DNA of 64,000 nt from Argentina anserina (GCF_933775445.1 NW_026089511.1:496001-560000), one strand, 5' to 3'. Counted from the stretch's first letter, positions 35,521 through 47,053 are shown. Notes: generated by a model from the letters alone, not told the origin. Numbers and translations are program-made.

Positions 35521-35537
35521 GCCAAGTGTGGGGTAGT
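35521..35537 (+). promoter_or_regulatory. Polypurine tract, element A
   Basis: GCCAAGTGTGGGGTAGT immediately before LTR4. Confidence 0.85.
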
Positions 35538-36495
35538 TGATAGGAGCACTTTGTGCTACGTTCTTAATATGTTTTTACCTCCATTTGTACTTTGCTTAAC
35601 CCTTACTGTTGTAATATCGAGTCATTGAGTCACAATAGGAGTCTTGGATGGTTATGGATGTGTTTTTGTGCTTAAACGAGTTTAAAACGAAGAATTGGTC
35701 TAGAGTCCTAGTTTGAGTAGGAATCCTTATAGGACTAGGAAACCTAGTTGAATTAGGAGTCTTCATCTTTCTACGTTTTGGTCGCATTGGCGATATCTTG
35801 AGAGTCATGTTTGCACTAGGAATCCTTGTTAGACTAGGGAACGTACCATTTTGGAAAGTCCTACTTGAACTCAAACTCTTATTACGAAACTTTCCTAAAT
35901 GAACTTTCCTGTTCTAGTAACTTACTTATTCTAGTAAGTTTCCTTTTTGCAAATTAGAAACTTTCCTAATCTAGTTGAGCTCATCTATTACATATGTCTT
36001 TTTAAGACAACTAATGTCTAGATTAGAACATGATTTTCGAAATACATTATCTCTTACTATTGATTTTCTTTTCTTATTTTCAGATAGAAGAGATAATTCA
36101 AAGAGATAAAGAAGGAGTTCAAATCCGAGTTACACAAGATAATAGGAGAGGCCATGTCGTGCATATACAATCAGCTGAAGATAAAACTCACGGCTTGAGG
36201 AAAACAAGGAGGTTGTGTGCAACAAGGAAGCTTTCATGCCGTCCATATTCATTAAGGAGAAGAAGTCCAATTCGTGTGAAGCTTTAAGAGAATAACTAGG
36301 AGATGGCGTGCCTTATCAATTCAGCAAATAAAAAGGAGTCCAGCCGTGTGTAACCCTAGAGAAACAAGGGGATAAGAGCTGAATTAATCCAAGGAAAAAG
36401 GAGAGCCATTCGATCTCATCATGGCAGCAACATCACAGCCGTGCATCCTCCATGGGTCAGCCCAAAACCCTAGCAGCCTCTTCTCCTCCTTCCTC

Positions 36496-36503
36496 TATAT
36501 ATA
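36496..36503 (+). promoter_or_regulatory. TATA box of LTR4
   Basis: TATATATA in the same context as LTR1. It points out of the element into satellite and could drive read-out transcription of the array. Confidence 0.7.
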
Positions 36504-37015
36504 GCTCGGCCTCCCTTCATATTTTTCATCTCCATTCTCCCACAAACACAGCCGAATTGCTGCCCAAACACATCCAGAAAATTCAAGCCACAAAATCTTC
36601 ATCCATCACCACAAAACCGTGCTCATCTTCCCCTCCTCATCCAAATCCGAATCCATTCTTGCCGAATCCTAGAAGGTTTCTAAAGTGTGATTCATCCATG
36701 TCTTGTAATTTTTCTTTTGGTTTTCTGCAATTTTCGATTCCATTGTATGAATTCTTGGATGTGATTTTCGGTTTTATATATGAAGAACATAAATTCAGAC
36801 TTCTTTGGTTTTATGTTTTGATTGTATGAATTCATTGAAATATGTATGTTTGACGTGTTAGATGATTATGGGCAGTAGGTTTCCGAATTGTTTTTAGGTT
36901 TTATTTCAATTAGTTCCTTGAACTTGTACATCTAAATCAATGCTTGAGGAAGCCAAGGCCATGGTTCTCCTAGGGTTGCGATTTAATTCACCAAAGTGTT
37001 CTTTGATTGAATATG

Positions 37016-37265
37016 CGCTTCGTGTTTCAATTATGGATACTTATATAGGGCTGTGATAGTTCTAGGAATTTGCATGCTTAATCAAGATGAGTGACGCCAT
37101 GCTTGTGTAACATGTTTCCAATTCGACTTAATGTGCTTATGTGCTACTTTGTTGTCTAACTAGAACGCTTCGTTATGTTGAACTATTGTTAGCATATGTT
37201 TAGGATTGAACGCTTCGTTGATTCTAAATAACTAAGAAGTCTTAACGATTAGATGAACCGCTTCG
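37016..37265 (+). repeat. CGCTTCG word array in LTR4
   Basis: Copies of the word at matching places, the first at 37016 and the last at 37259. Confidence 0.72.
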
Positions 37266-37586
37266 GATTCTAATTAGAATTGGAATTGAAATGGACTTAG
37301 AAATAATCAAAATAACCCGCTGCCTATATGTTGTTCTATGCGTGTCATACATGTTTCTTGAGTGAAATTCGTGTTTTGTTTATGTGATGAATGGTTGATC
37401 ATTTGTATATAAGTAATTTAGGATTTATTTTAAGTTGTAGTTTTAGAATCCAACTCAAATCCCCCAATAACATGATAAGTGTTGAGGCCCTTTTGATTCC
37501 CCGGACTGAACGATCCCTGCTTATTCTATACTAACGATGATGTTTTACAGGGTATTTTATAGACGTTCTAAACGAACGCTCTATCA

Positions 37587-37591
37587 TCCCA
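37587..37591. repeat. Target-site duplication TCCCA, right
   Basis: Matches 12639-12643. Confidence 0.95.
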
Positions 37592-39269
37592 CACTTGCAA
37601 AACTCTCAAATTCACTAGAAACTCGCATCAGAAAGCCTTACAGAAAGATACTCAAACGAGAAATGAAAAGATAGACAATTGGAATAGTAAAGATACGCAA
37701 TCGATGTAAAGATACTCAGTTTGACAGAAACACACTCCCACACTTGCAAAACTCTCAAATACAATAGAAACTCGCATCAGAAGCCTTACAGAAAGATACT
37801 CAAACGAGAAATGAAAAGATACACAATTGGAATAATAAAGATACGCAAACGATGTAAAGATACACAATTGGAATAGTAAAGATACGCAAACGATGTAAAG
37901 ATACTCAGTTTGAAAGAAACACACTCCCACACTTGCAAAACTCTCAAATTCAATAGAAACTCGCATCAGAAAGCCTTACAGAAAGATACTCAAACGAGAA
38001 ATGAAAAGATAGACAATTGGAATAGTAAAGATACGCAATCGATGTAAAGATACTCAGTTTGACAGAAACACACTCCCACACTTGCAAAACTCTCAAATAC
38101 AATAGAAACTCGCATCAGAAGCCTTACAGAAAGATACTCAAACGAGAAATGAAAAGATACACAATTGCAATAGTAAAGATACGCAAACGATGTAAAGATA
38201 CACAATTGGAATAGTAAAGATACGCAAACGATTTAAACATACTCAGTTTGAAAGAAACACACTCCCACACTTGCAAAACTCTCAAATACAATAGAAACTC
38301 GCATCAGAAGCCTTACAGAAAGATACTCAAACGAGAAATGAAAAGATACAGAATTGGAATAGTAAAGATACGCAAACGATGTAAATATACTCAGTTTTAA
38401 AGAAACACACTCCCACACTTGCAAAACTCTCAAATACAATAGAAACTCGCATCAGAAGCCTTACAGAAAGATACTCAAACGAGAAATGAAAAGATACACA
38501 ATTGCAATAGTAAAGATACGCAAACGATGTAAAGATACACAATTGGAATAGTAAAGATACGCAAACGATTTAAAGATACTCAGTTTGAAAGAAACACACT
38601 CCCACACTTGCAAAACTCTCAAATACAATAGAAACTCGCATCAGAAGCCTTACAGAAAGATACTCAAACGAGATATGAAAAGATACAGAATTGGAATAGT
38701 AAAGATACGCAAACGATGTAAAGATACTCAGTTTGAAAGAAACACACTCCCACACTTGCAAAACTCTCAAATACAATAGAAACTCGCATCAGAAGCCTTA
38801 CAGAAAGATACTCAAACGAGAAACGAAAAGATACACAATTGGAATAGTAAAGATACGCAAACGATGTAAAGATACACAATTGGAATAGTAAAGATACGCA
38901 AACGATGTAAAGATACTCAGTTTGAAATAAACACACTCCCACACTCCCACACTTGCAAAACTCTCAAATTGAATAGAAACTCGCATCAGAAAGCCTTACA
39001 GAAAGATACTCAAACGAGAAATGAAAAGATAGACAATTGGAATAGTAAAGATACGCAATCGATGTAAAGATACTCAGTTTGAAAGAAACACACTCCCACA
39101 CTTGCAAAACTCTCAAATTCAATAGAAACTCGCATCAGAAAGCCTTACAGAAAGATACTCAAACGAGAAATGAAAAGATAGACAATTGGAATAGTAAAGA
39201 TACGCAATCGATGTAAAGATACTCAGTTTGAAAGAAACACACTCCCACACTTGCAAAACTCTCAAATAC

Positions 39270-39560
39270 AATAGAAACTCGTATCAGAAGCCTTACAGAA
39301 AGATACTCAAACGAGAAACGAAAAGATACACAATTGGAATAATAAAGATACGCAAACGATGTAAAGATACACAATTGGAATAGTAAAGATACGCAAACGA
39401 TGTAAAGATACTCAGTTTGAAAGAAACACACTCCCACACTTGCAAAACTCTCAAATTCACTAGAAACTCGCATCAGAAAACCTTACAGAAAGATACTCAA
39501 ACGAGAAATGAAAAGATAGACAATTGGAATAGTAAAGATACGCAATCGATGTAAAGATAC
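39270..39560. repeat. Unoccupied paralogue of the A/B target site
   Basis: Matches the left flank of the compound insertion (rare GTATCAG, AGAAACG and AATAATAAAG variants) and the right flank (TTCACTAG, TTTGACAG) without interruption. The TCCCA target lies at 39432-39436. Confidence 0.85.
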
Positions 39561-41963
39561 TCAGTTTGACAGAAACACACTCCCACACTTGCAAAACTCT
39601 CAAATACAATAGAAACTCGCATCAGAAGCCTTACAGAAAGATACTCAAACGAGAAATGAAAAGATACAGAATTGCAATAGTAAAGATACGCAAACGATGT
39701 AAAGATACAAATTTGGAATAGTAAAGATACGCAATCGATGTAAAGATACTCAGTTTGAAAGAAACACACTCCCACACTTGCAAAACTCTCAAATACAATA
39801 GAAACTCGCATCAGAAGCCTTACAGAAAGATACTCAAATGAGAAATGAAAAGATACACAATTGGAATAGTAAAGATACGCAAACGATGTAAAGATACTCA
39901 GTTTGAAAGAAACACACTCCCACACTTGCAAAACTCTCAAATTCAATAGAAACTCGCATCAGAAAGCCTTACAGAAAGATACTCAAACGAGAAATGAAAA
40001 GATAGACAATTGGAATAGTAAAGATACGCAATCGATGTAAAGATACTCAGTTTGAAAGAAACACACTCCCACACTTGCAAAACTCTTAAATACAATAGAA
40101 ACTCGCATCAGAAGCCTTACAAAAAGATACTCAAACGAGAAATGAAAAGATACACAATTGCAATAGTAAAGATACGCAAACGATGTAAAGATACACAATT
40201 GGAATAGTAAAGATACGCAAACGATTTAAAGATACTCAGTTTGAAAGAAACACACTCCCACACTTGCAAAACTCTCAAATACAATAGAAACTCGCATCAG
40301 AAGCCTTACAGAAAGTTACTCAAACGAGAAATGAAAAGATACACAATTGGAATAGTAAAGATACGCAAACGATGTAAAGATACTCAGTTTGAATGAAACA
40401 CACTCCCACACTTGCAAAACTCTCAAATTCAATAGAAACTCGCATCAGAAAGCCTTACAGAAAGATACTCAAACGAGAAATGAAAAGATAGACAATTGGA
40501 ATAGTAAAGATACGCAATCGATGTAAAGATACTCAGTTTGAAAGAAACACACTCCCACACTTGCAAAACTCTCAAATACAATAGAAACTCGCATCAGAAG
40601 CCTTACAGAAAGATACTCAAATGAGAAATGAAATAATACACAATTGGAATAGTAAAGATACGCAAACGATGTAAAGATACTCAGTTTGAAAGAAACACAC
40701 TCCCACACTTGCAAAACTCCCAAATTCAATAGAAACTCGCATCAGAAAGCTTTACAGAAAGATACTCACACGAAAAATGAAAAGATACACAATTGGAATA
40801 GTAAAGATATGCAAACGATGTAAAGATACACAATTGGAATAGTAAAGATACGCAAACGATGTAAAGATACTCAGTTTGAAAGAAACACACTCCCACACTT
40901 GCAAAACTCTCAAATACAATAGAAACTCGCATCAGAAGCCTTACAGAAAGATACTCAAACGAGAAATGAAAAGATACACAATTGGAATAGTAAAGATACG
41001 CAAACGATGTAAAGATACACAATTGGAATAGTAAAGATACGCAAACGATGTAAAGATACTCAGTTTGAAAGAAACACACTCCCACACTTGCAAAACTCTC
41101 AAATTCAATAGAAACTCGCATCAGAAAGCCTTACAGAAAGATACTCAAACGAGAAATGAAAAGATAGACAATTGGAATAGTAAAGATACGCAATCGATGT
41201 AAAGATACTCAGTTTGAAAGAAACACACTCCCACACTTGCAAAACTCTCAAATTCAATAGAAACTCGCATCAGAAGCCTTACAGAAAGATACTCAAACGA
41301 GAAATGAAAAGATACACAATTGGAATAGTAAAGATACGCAAACGATGTAAAGATACTCAGTTTGAAAGAAACACACTCCCACACTTGCAAAACTCTCAAA
41401 TACAATAGAAACTCGCATCAGAAGCCTTACAGAAAGATACTCAAACGAGAAATGAAAAGATACACAATTGGAATAGTAAAGATACGCAAACGATGTAAAG
41501 ATACACAATTGGAATAGTAAAGATACGCAAACGATGTAAAGATACTCAGTTTGAAAGAAACACACTCCCACACTTGCAAAACTCTCAAATACAATAGAAA
41601 CTCGCATCAGAAGCCTTACAGAAAGATACTCAAACGAGAAATGAAAAGATACACAATTGGAATAGTAAAGATACGCAAACGATGTAAAGATACACAATTG
41701 GAATAGTAAAGATACGCAAACGATGTAAAGATACTCAGTTTGAAAGAAACACACTCCCACACTTGCAAAACACTCAAATTCAATAGAAACTCGCATCAGA
41801 AAGCCTTACAGAAAGATACTCAAACGAGAAATGAAAAGATACACAATTGGAATAGTAAAGATACGCAAACGATGTAAAGATACTCAGTTTGAAAGAAACA
41901 CACTCCCACACTTGCAAAACTCTCAAATACAATAGAAACTCGCATCAGAAGCCTTATAGAAAG

Positions 41964-41968
41964 ATACT
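41964..41968. repeat. Target-site duplication ATACT, left
   Basis: Repeated at 51543-51547. Joining the flanks gives the normal GATACTCAAACGAG box. Confidence 0.95.
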
Positions 41969-42340
41969 TGATAGGAGCACAAAGTGTGACGTTCTTAATG
42001 TGATTATGCCCTATTCTTACTCTTTGTTACCTCTTATTTAGTATGTTTTAGTTTCTTTTGTAAGAATAAGTGTCTAGGTAGAGCTTATATCAATTCTGAG
42101 TGAATTGATGATGAAATCGTGCTAAGTGTTAATAATCCTTGTTGAGATATGATTCCTTGTTCGAGTAGGATTCATCCTTTCGTATTTCTTTGTTTCTAAC
42201 ATACTTATTCTTATTAGGAAATACAAATCCATGTTGGAGAAGGAAAGCAATCCTAGTTCCACAAGGAAAGAGAAGAAAATACACTTAAAAGCCCAATCCA
42301 TTCAAGAATCAAAATGCTGTCAATATTCATAGTCCATTCA

Positions 42341-42354
42341 AGAAACACACTCCC
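42341..42354 (+). other. Satellite-like patch inside the C 5' LTR
   Basis: AGAAACACACTCCC matches 14 bases of the surrounding satellite, where the 3' LTR has ACTTCGACGGGCTCCC instead. The preceding TCCATTCAAGAA also copies a string just upstream. It looks like template switching or conversion after insertion. Confidence 0.5.
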
Positions 42355-42575
42355 CTGGATAGCTCCGATCGAGTTAGAAGACCTACTTTATATGGAAATA
42401 AAGGTATTTGAGTCTAGTTTCTGTAGGATTTGGAATCATCTCAATATCTATTTTCTAGAGAAAGTTATGGCCACAACAAGGGACAAAGGTCAAATCTGCC
42501 GAATCTAGGAAACCTCAACCAATTTGGTTTCAACTTTGTGGACTTTGTGGCCATCCTCCCTTGGGTTTCTTCCTC

Positions 42576-42583
42576 TATATATA
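42576..42583 (+). promoter_or_regulatory. TATA box, C 5' LTR
   Basis: TATATATA in TTCCTCTATATATAGC, the same core context as in A/B although the surrounding LTR has diverged. Confidence 0.7.
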
Positions 42584-42774
42584 GCACCTCAATTCCACAG
42601 AAACATATGATCAACCTTGCTCACCAGACTAGCCAAAGCTCTGCCTTAAACACTACTCATCATCCTCAAAGCCATTCAAGGCGAAAACACCATCTTCCCT
42701 TCATTCCATTCGATCCAAAGCGCTACGCCTCGGATTGCCATTCAAGTTGAAGCCGTGCTGCCTTGTTTTGATAC

Positions 42775-43333
42775 CGCTAAGGAGATTTACAAAGTGTAAC
42801 TCGTTACTTCTTCACACTTATGTTTTCGGTTTGGATTCTTTGTGTGATGTTGTGTTTATGTTTTTGGCTAGTTCCGAATTTGTGGAATACTCTCATGTAG
42901 TTTACGATTTTGCAAGATGTTATAAAGTAGTTCTGATTTTGTTGTCTATGATTTCTATGTAGATATCGTGAGTTTATAATTCAATGATTTAATGATTCTC
43001 TTTCTTGGGCGTTAACTATATGTGATTCAAGGCGCTAAGTTAGTTTTGCATATAGGATTCTTAAGTGTTTTTGATAACTTGTTAAAGTAAGTGACATGCT
43101 TGACTTGTTAGTAATCACTAGGAATTAACCATGATCCGTTTGTTATCTAAGATGCGCTAAGTAATTAGATAAGAGATGAATCAATGAAGTGGTAAGATTG
43201 AGAAAGACATGTTATCTTGTAATTTCTAAGCGCTAAGATAGGATTACAAGGCCATGTTTCGAGTTAGGGATGCGCTAAGTAACCTAGTTCGGCATTAGGT
43301 TGTTGTTTGTTCACTCAATACTTGTCCGCTAAG
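42775..43333 (+). repeat. CGCTAAG word array in the C 5' LTR
   Basis: Six exact copies of CGCTAAG from 42775 to 43333, in the LTR zone that holds CGCTTCG in A/B. Confidence 0.72.
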
Positions 43334-43458
43334 GCTCGGTGTTTGCATAGGATGAGATTATGATTTTGAAGCTACTTGTGACGATTTGTTTGGTGATGTT
43401 TATGTGTTGGTTGGTTGATCACATGTATATATTAGTTTAGGTTTTATTTTCTGTTTTT

Positions 43459-43463
43459 ATCTT
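43459..43463. repeat. Solo-LTR target duplication ATCTT, left
   Basis: Matches 45669-45673. The uninterrupted sequence is seen in the 3' LTR at 51368-51372. Confidence 0.93.
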
Positions 43464-45668
43464 TGATAGGAGCACAAAGTGTGACGTTCTTAATGCGTTT
43501 ATGCCCTATTCTTACTCTTTGTTACCTCTTATTTAGTATGTTTTAGTTTCTTTTGTATGAATAATTGTTTAGGTAGAGCTTATATCAATTATAAGTGAAT
43601 TGATGATGAAATCGTGCTAAGTGTTAAGAATCCTTGTTGAGATATGTTTCATTGTTCGAGTAGGATTCATCCTTTCGTATTTCTTTGTTTCTAACGTACT
43701 TATTCTTATTAGGAAATACAAATCCATGTTGGAGAAGGAAAGCAATCCTAGTTCCACAAGGAAAGAGAAGAAGATACACTTAAAAGCCTAATCAATGCAA
43801 GAATGAAAATGCTGTTAAGATTCGTAGTCCAACTTCGACGGGGTCCCCTGGATAGCTCCGATCGAGTTAGAAGATGTGCCTTATATGGATAGAAAGCTAT
43901 GTGAGTCTAGTTTCTGTAGGATTTGGAATCAAATCAATATCTTATTCCTACAGGTAGATATGACCGAATCATTGATCGGAGGTCCAGTGAACTCGGCGGA
44001 ATTATCCCAGCCATTGATTTGCTTTTGATCCAAGGGCTATGAGGGAAACTTGGGACTTTGTTCCTCCTGCATATAGAGCAAAAATATGATCAGAATCTCC
44101 ATAAATCCCTACACCAAAGAATGTCAAAGAAGGCATGCAGCAAATTAAATGAGAAGAGGCAAGAAAGTCAAAGAAGGCATGCAGCAAATTTAATGAGGAG
44201 TGGTAAGAAAAATCAAACATGGCTGCAATAATTAAGACTTTTGCTGCCTCCCTAATTCAAAGGAAGAAATTTGTGCAAAAGAAATCAGCATTAAAGGAGG
44301 AAGAAGATATGCAATTAATGCAAAAGATATGCAAACCTTATATAAATCAGAATTCTGGCACTGCAGATCATCTAACTTTGTCGAGCTCCCCTGGACAGCT
44401 CAGAATGATTGAGAAAGTGCATGATATATGGATGAAACGCTACGGAAGTCTAGTTGAAATTGCCAGTTGGAATCATCTCAATATCTATTTTCTAGAGAAA
44501 GTTATGGCCACAACAAGGGACAAAGGTCAGATCTGCCGAATCTAGGAAACCTCAACCAATTTGGTTTCAACTTTGTGGACTTTGTGGCCATCCTCCCTTG
44601 GGTTTCTTCCTCTATATATAGCACCTCATTTGCACATAAAATGATGATCAACCTTGCTCACAAGACTTGCCAAAGCTCTGCCTTAAACACTACTCATCAT
44701 CCTCAAAGCCATTCAAGGCGAAAACACCATCTTTCCTTCATTCCATTCGATCCAAAGCGCTACGCCTAGGATTGCCATTCAAGTTGAAGCCGTGCTGCCT
44801 TGTTTTGATACCGCTAAGGAGATTTACAAAGTGTAACTCGTTACTTCTTCACTTATGTTTTTGGTTTGGATTCTTTGTGTGATGTTGTGTTTATGTTTTT
44901 GGCTAGTTCCGAATTTGTGGAATACTCTTATGTAGTTTACGATTTTGCAAGATGTTATAAAGTAGTTCTGATTTTGTTTTCTATGATTTCTATGTAGATG
45001 TTGTGAGTTTATAATTTCAATGATTTAATGATTCTCTTTCTTGTGCGTTAACTATTTGTGATTCAAGGCGCTAAGTTAGTTTTGCATATAGGATTCTTAA
45101 GTGTTTTTGTTAACTTGTTAAAGTAAGTGACATGCTTGACTTGTTAGTAATCACTAGGAATTAACCATGATCCGTTTGTTATCTAAGATGCGCTAAGTAA
45201 TTAGATAAGAGATGAATCAATGAAGTGGTAAGATTGAGAATGACATGTTACCTTGTAATTTCTAAGCGCTAAGATAGGATTATCAGGCCATGTTTCGAGT
45301 TAGGGATGCACTAAGTAACCTAGTTCGGCATTAGGTTGTTGTTTGTTCACTCAATACTTGTCCGCTAAGGCTCGGTGTTTGCATAGGATGAGATTATGAT
45401 TTTGAAGCTACTTGTGACGATTTATTTTGGTGATTGTTTATGTGTTGGTTGGTTGATCACATGTATATATTAGTTTAGGTTTTATTTTCTGTTTTTATAT
45501 CTCAATCCGAACCTATATCAAACCTTTTAAACTCTTATGAATTCGTTGTTAAATATTTGTGATTCTTTACCCTGGTTGGATCCCCGGTTTGTGAACGATA
45601 CCCTCTTGCTTTATACTACTAACGATGCTTACAGGGTTAATATTGATCTCGAGTAATCGAACCGATCA
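43464..45668 (+). mobile_element. Nested solo LTR of a C-related element
   Basis: A 2205-bp complete LTR (TGATAGG...GATCA) in the same orientation, inserted in the 5' LTR of C and flanked by ATCTT. There is no internal region, so LTR-LTR recombination removed it after insertion. It differs from the host LTR at many positions (for example TTTATATCTCAATCC before the tail), so it comes from another subfamily member. It has its own TATA box at 44613 and CGCTAAG words from 44812 to 45369. Confidence 0.92.
44613..44620 (+). promoter_or_regulatory. TATA box, nested solo LTR
   Basis: TATATATA in the conserved TTCCTCTATATATAGC context. Confidence 0.68.
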
Positions 45669-45843
45669 ATCTTTCAACCCGATCCTATATATCAAACTCT
45701 TTTAAACACTCATGAATTCGTTGTTAAATGTTTGTGATTCTTTACCCTGGTTGGATCCCCGGTTTGTGAACGATACCCTCTTGCTTTATACTACTAACGA
45801 TGCTTACAGGGTTAATATTGATCTCGAGTAATCGAACCGATCA
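45669..45843 (+). repeat. 5' LTR of element C, part 2
   Basis: The ATCTT duplication plus the last 170 bp of the host LTR, identical by eye to the 3' LTR tail, including the TACTAAC...TTACAG acceptor-like motif and the GATCA end. Confidence 0.93.
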
Positions 45844-45845
45844 AA

Positions 45846-45863
45846 TGGCGCCGTTGCCGGGGA
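45846..45863 (+). promoter_or_regulatory. Primer-binding site, element C (tRNA-Asp)
   Basis: TGGCGCCGTTGCCGGGGA two bases after the LTR, identical to A/B. Confidence 0.92.
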
Positions 45864-46990
45864 TCCATCTTTATGGATCGCTAATCTTTTAATTTCGAAT
45901 TCACTGTTCATATTGTAAATTTGTATATGCTTTTCTTACTTTGCTCTAACATATAGTAATTTTATCTTAGGTTATTATTTTTAATGATTGAATGAATGAT
46001 TGTTGTAGGTTGTAAATCAAATGGAATAGGTAAAGTCCCTTTTGTTAATATTAGCCTTAACCCCTCATGTTTTCTTCCAAATTTTTTTTGCATGAGGTTG
46101 AGGGCGGCTTTTATTAACACTTGGAGATTTGTCTAACACCCAAGTTTGTTTCTAGCTGAGTAAGGGGCACGCTCTTTCATTACTCTGGTGCATGGGATCA
46201 AAATTGGATCTCAGAGAACTATTGACTGACATACATCTCGGTGATGGAGTCGATAGGGGGCTTGCCCTCCATAGTTCAACAAATGAGTCCTACCATGTTC
46301 ACTATCTCTGAATTAGCTATCCGGCCATCTGAAACAATGATTCAAACTTGTGTCTAGGCATCCATACTTAGGCCGCACGTCCACCTTGGTTTACAACTTA
46401 GAATCAATCGATCATTTAATTGTTTGAATAACAACTTAAGAATGTTGAACCATGAAATTGATTGAAAAGTAACTTGTAAAAAAAAATTGACATATAATAA
46501 TTGTAATTGGGTGTATTTTTTTTTAGGTTTATTTAGTTGAGAAATTAAAACGAACTTAAACATAAGATTTGACATTATGTTGGATTGGTTGTTAAGCTTG
46601 TTTTCGTTTCCTTTTCCCCTTAACATGTTCTTATTATATTTGAATGACTTTTGACATATTTTTAACTTGTATATCAATGACTTCCTAATTGTTATTCTCT
46701 AACTTTTACATTGCATCTTAATGATCTCATTCTAATTGCATTCATTTTGCATCTCATTCATGTTGCATTTTAAATTCCACCGAATATCATATGGCTAGAG
46801 GAACATAGTCTCTTAAGGACCTCGTGTCCTATGTTATGTTCGGTAAGTTCTCACTTTCACTAATGATTTTAATTGAGATTCTACAGGTTTATAGTGAAGT
46901 GACCAACAATGAGCTCGAGAATATACTACAAGGTTGGACAACAAAATGGCGGAGGAGAAACCCCATAATGTGTCACCTACAAAATGATTC
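45864..46990 (+). other. Leader of element C
   Basis: No convincing ORF. Positions 46021-46400 align by eye with the A/B leaders (shared strings include GACATACATCTCGGTGATGG, CAACAAATGAGTCCT and CTTAGGCCGCACGTCCACCT). They include the stem-loop at 46044-46118. At 46843-46886 a GTAAGT and a TTCTACAG lie only 44 nt apart, too short for a normal plant intron. Confidence 0.8.
46044..46118 (+). other. Conserved leader stem-loop, element C
   Basis: GTTAATA (46044) pairs with TATTAAC (46112-46118), and CCTCATG (46063-46069) pairs perfectly with CATGAGG (46091-46097). The inner helix differs in sequence from A/B but occupies the same place. Confidence 0.65.
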
Positions 46991-47003
46991 AAATGAAAAC
47001 TCG

Positions 47004-47053
47004 GTCTAAGCTATTAGACTTTAAACTTAAGCGCTTGTTGGGAGGCAACCCAA
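47004..47053 (+). other. Tandem hairpins, element C
   Basis: GTCTAA-GCTA-TTAGAC (47004-47019), then AAGCGCT and TTGGG-AGGCAA-CCCAA (47038-47053). The second stem closes with T-A where A/B have A-T, keeping the pair. Confidence 0.65.

Larger units (their letters stand above)
12644..37586 (+). mobile_element. Compound Athila-like LTR retrotransposon insertion (elements A and B)
   Basis: A 24.9-kb insertion into satellite, bounded by TCCCA duplications and by TGATAG/CTATCA LTR ends. The order is LTR1 (truncated), LTR2, internal B, LTR3, internal A, LTR4, all on the plus strand. By eye LTR2 and LTR3 are both 2016 bp and differ at about one base. LTR1 and LTR4 share a different U3 segment and differ at about eight bases plus a 13-bp indel. 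The simplest reading is that element A (LTR1...LTR4) inserted first, then element B (LTR2...LTR3) inserted into A's 5' LTR about 157 bp before its end, and the orphaned tail of that LTR was lost by recombination with the identical tail of LTR3. The nesting order is inference; the boundaries are read directly. Confidence 0.92.
35538..37586 (+). repeat. LTR4: 3' LTR of element A
   Basis: 2049 bp ending CTATCA, then TCCCA and satellite. It shares LTR1's U3 type, with about eight base differences by eye, and has 13 extra bases near 36085 between AGAGATA repeats. It keeps the U5 tail missing from LTR1. Confidence 0.95.
37587..41968. repeat. Tandem satellite array, middle block
   Basis: Continues the left block in register across the compound insertion. 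Local variants include TTTGACAGAAAC, AATTGCAATAG, CGATTTAAAGATAC and TTCACTAGAAAC. A 337-bp local period is visible (38233 to 38570). Near 38935-38955 CCCACACTCCCACACTTGC shows a 9-bp slippage duplication. No gene is seen. Confidence 0.96.
41969..43463 (+). repeat. 5' LTR of element C, part 1
   Basis: Begins TGATAGGAGCACAAAGTGTG. Relative to the 3' LTR it lacks 501 bp between two TTGGAATCA repeats (junction at about 42432) and has a replaced patch at 42337-42354. It is interrupted at ATCTT by the solo LTR. Confidence 0.93.

Noticed and set aside
42314..42962. Small plus-strand ORFs in element C LTRs (also at 44219-44882, 50190-50871)
   Set aside because: They overlap the promoter and are disrupted differently between LTR copies; no domain is seen.
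46843..46886. Mini-intron in element C with GTAAGT donor and TTCTACAG acceptor
   Set aside because: 44 nt is below the usual plant minimum, and no coding frame is improved by removing it.
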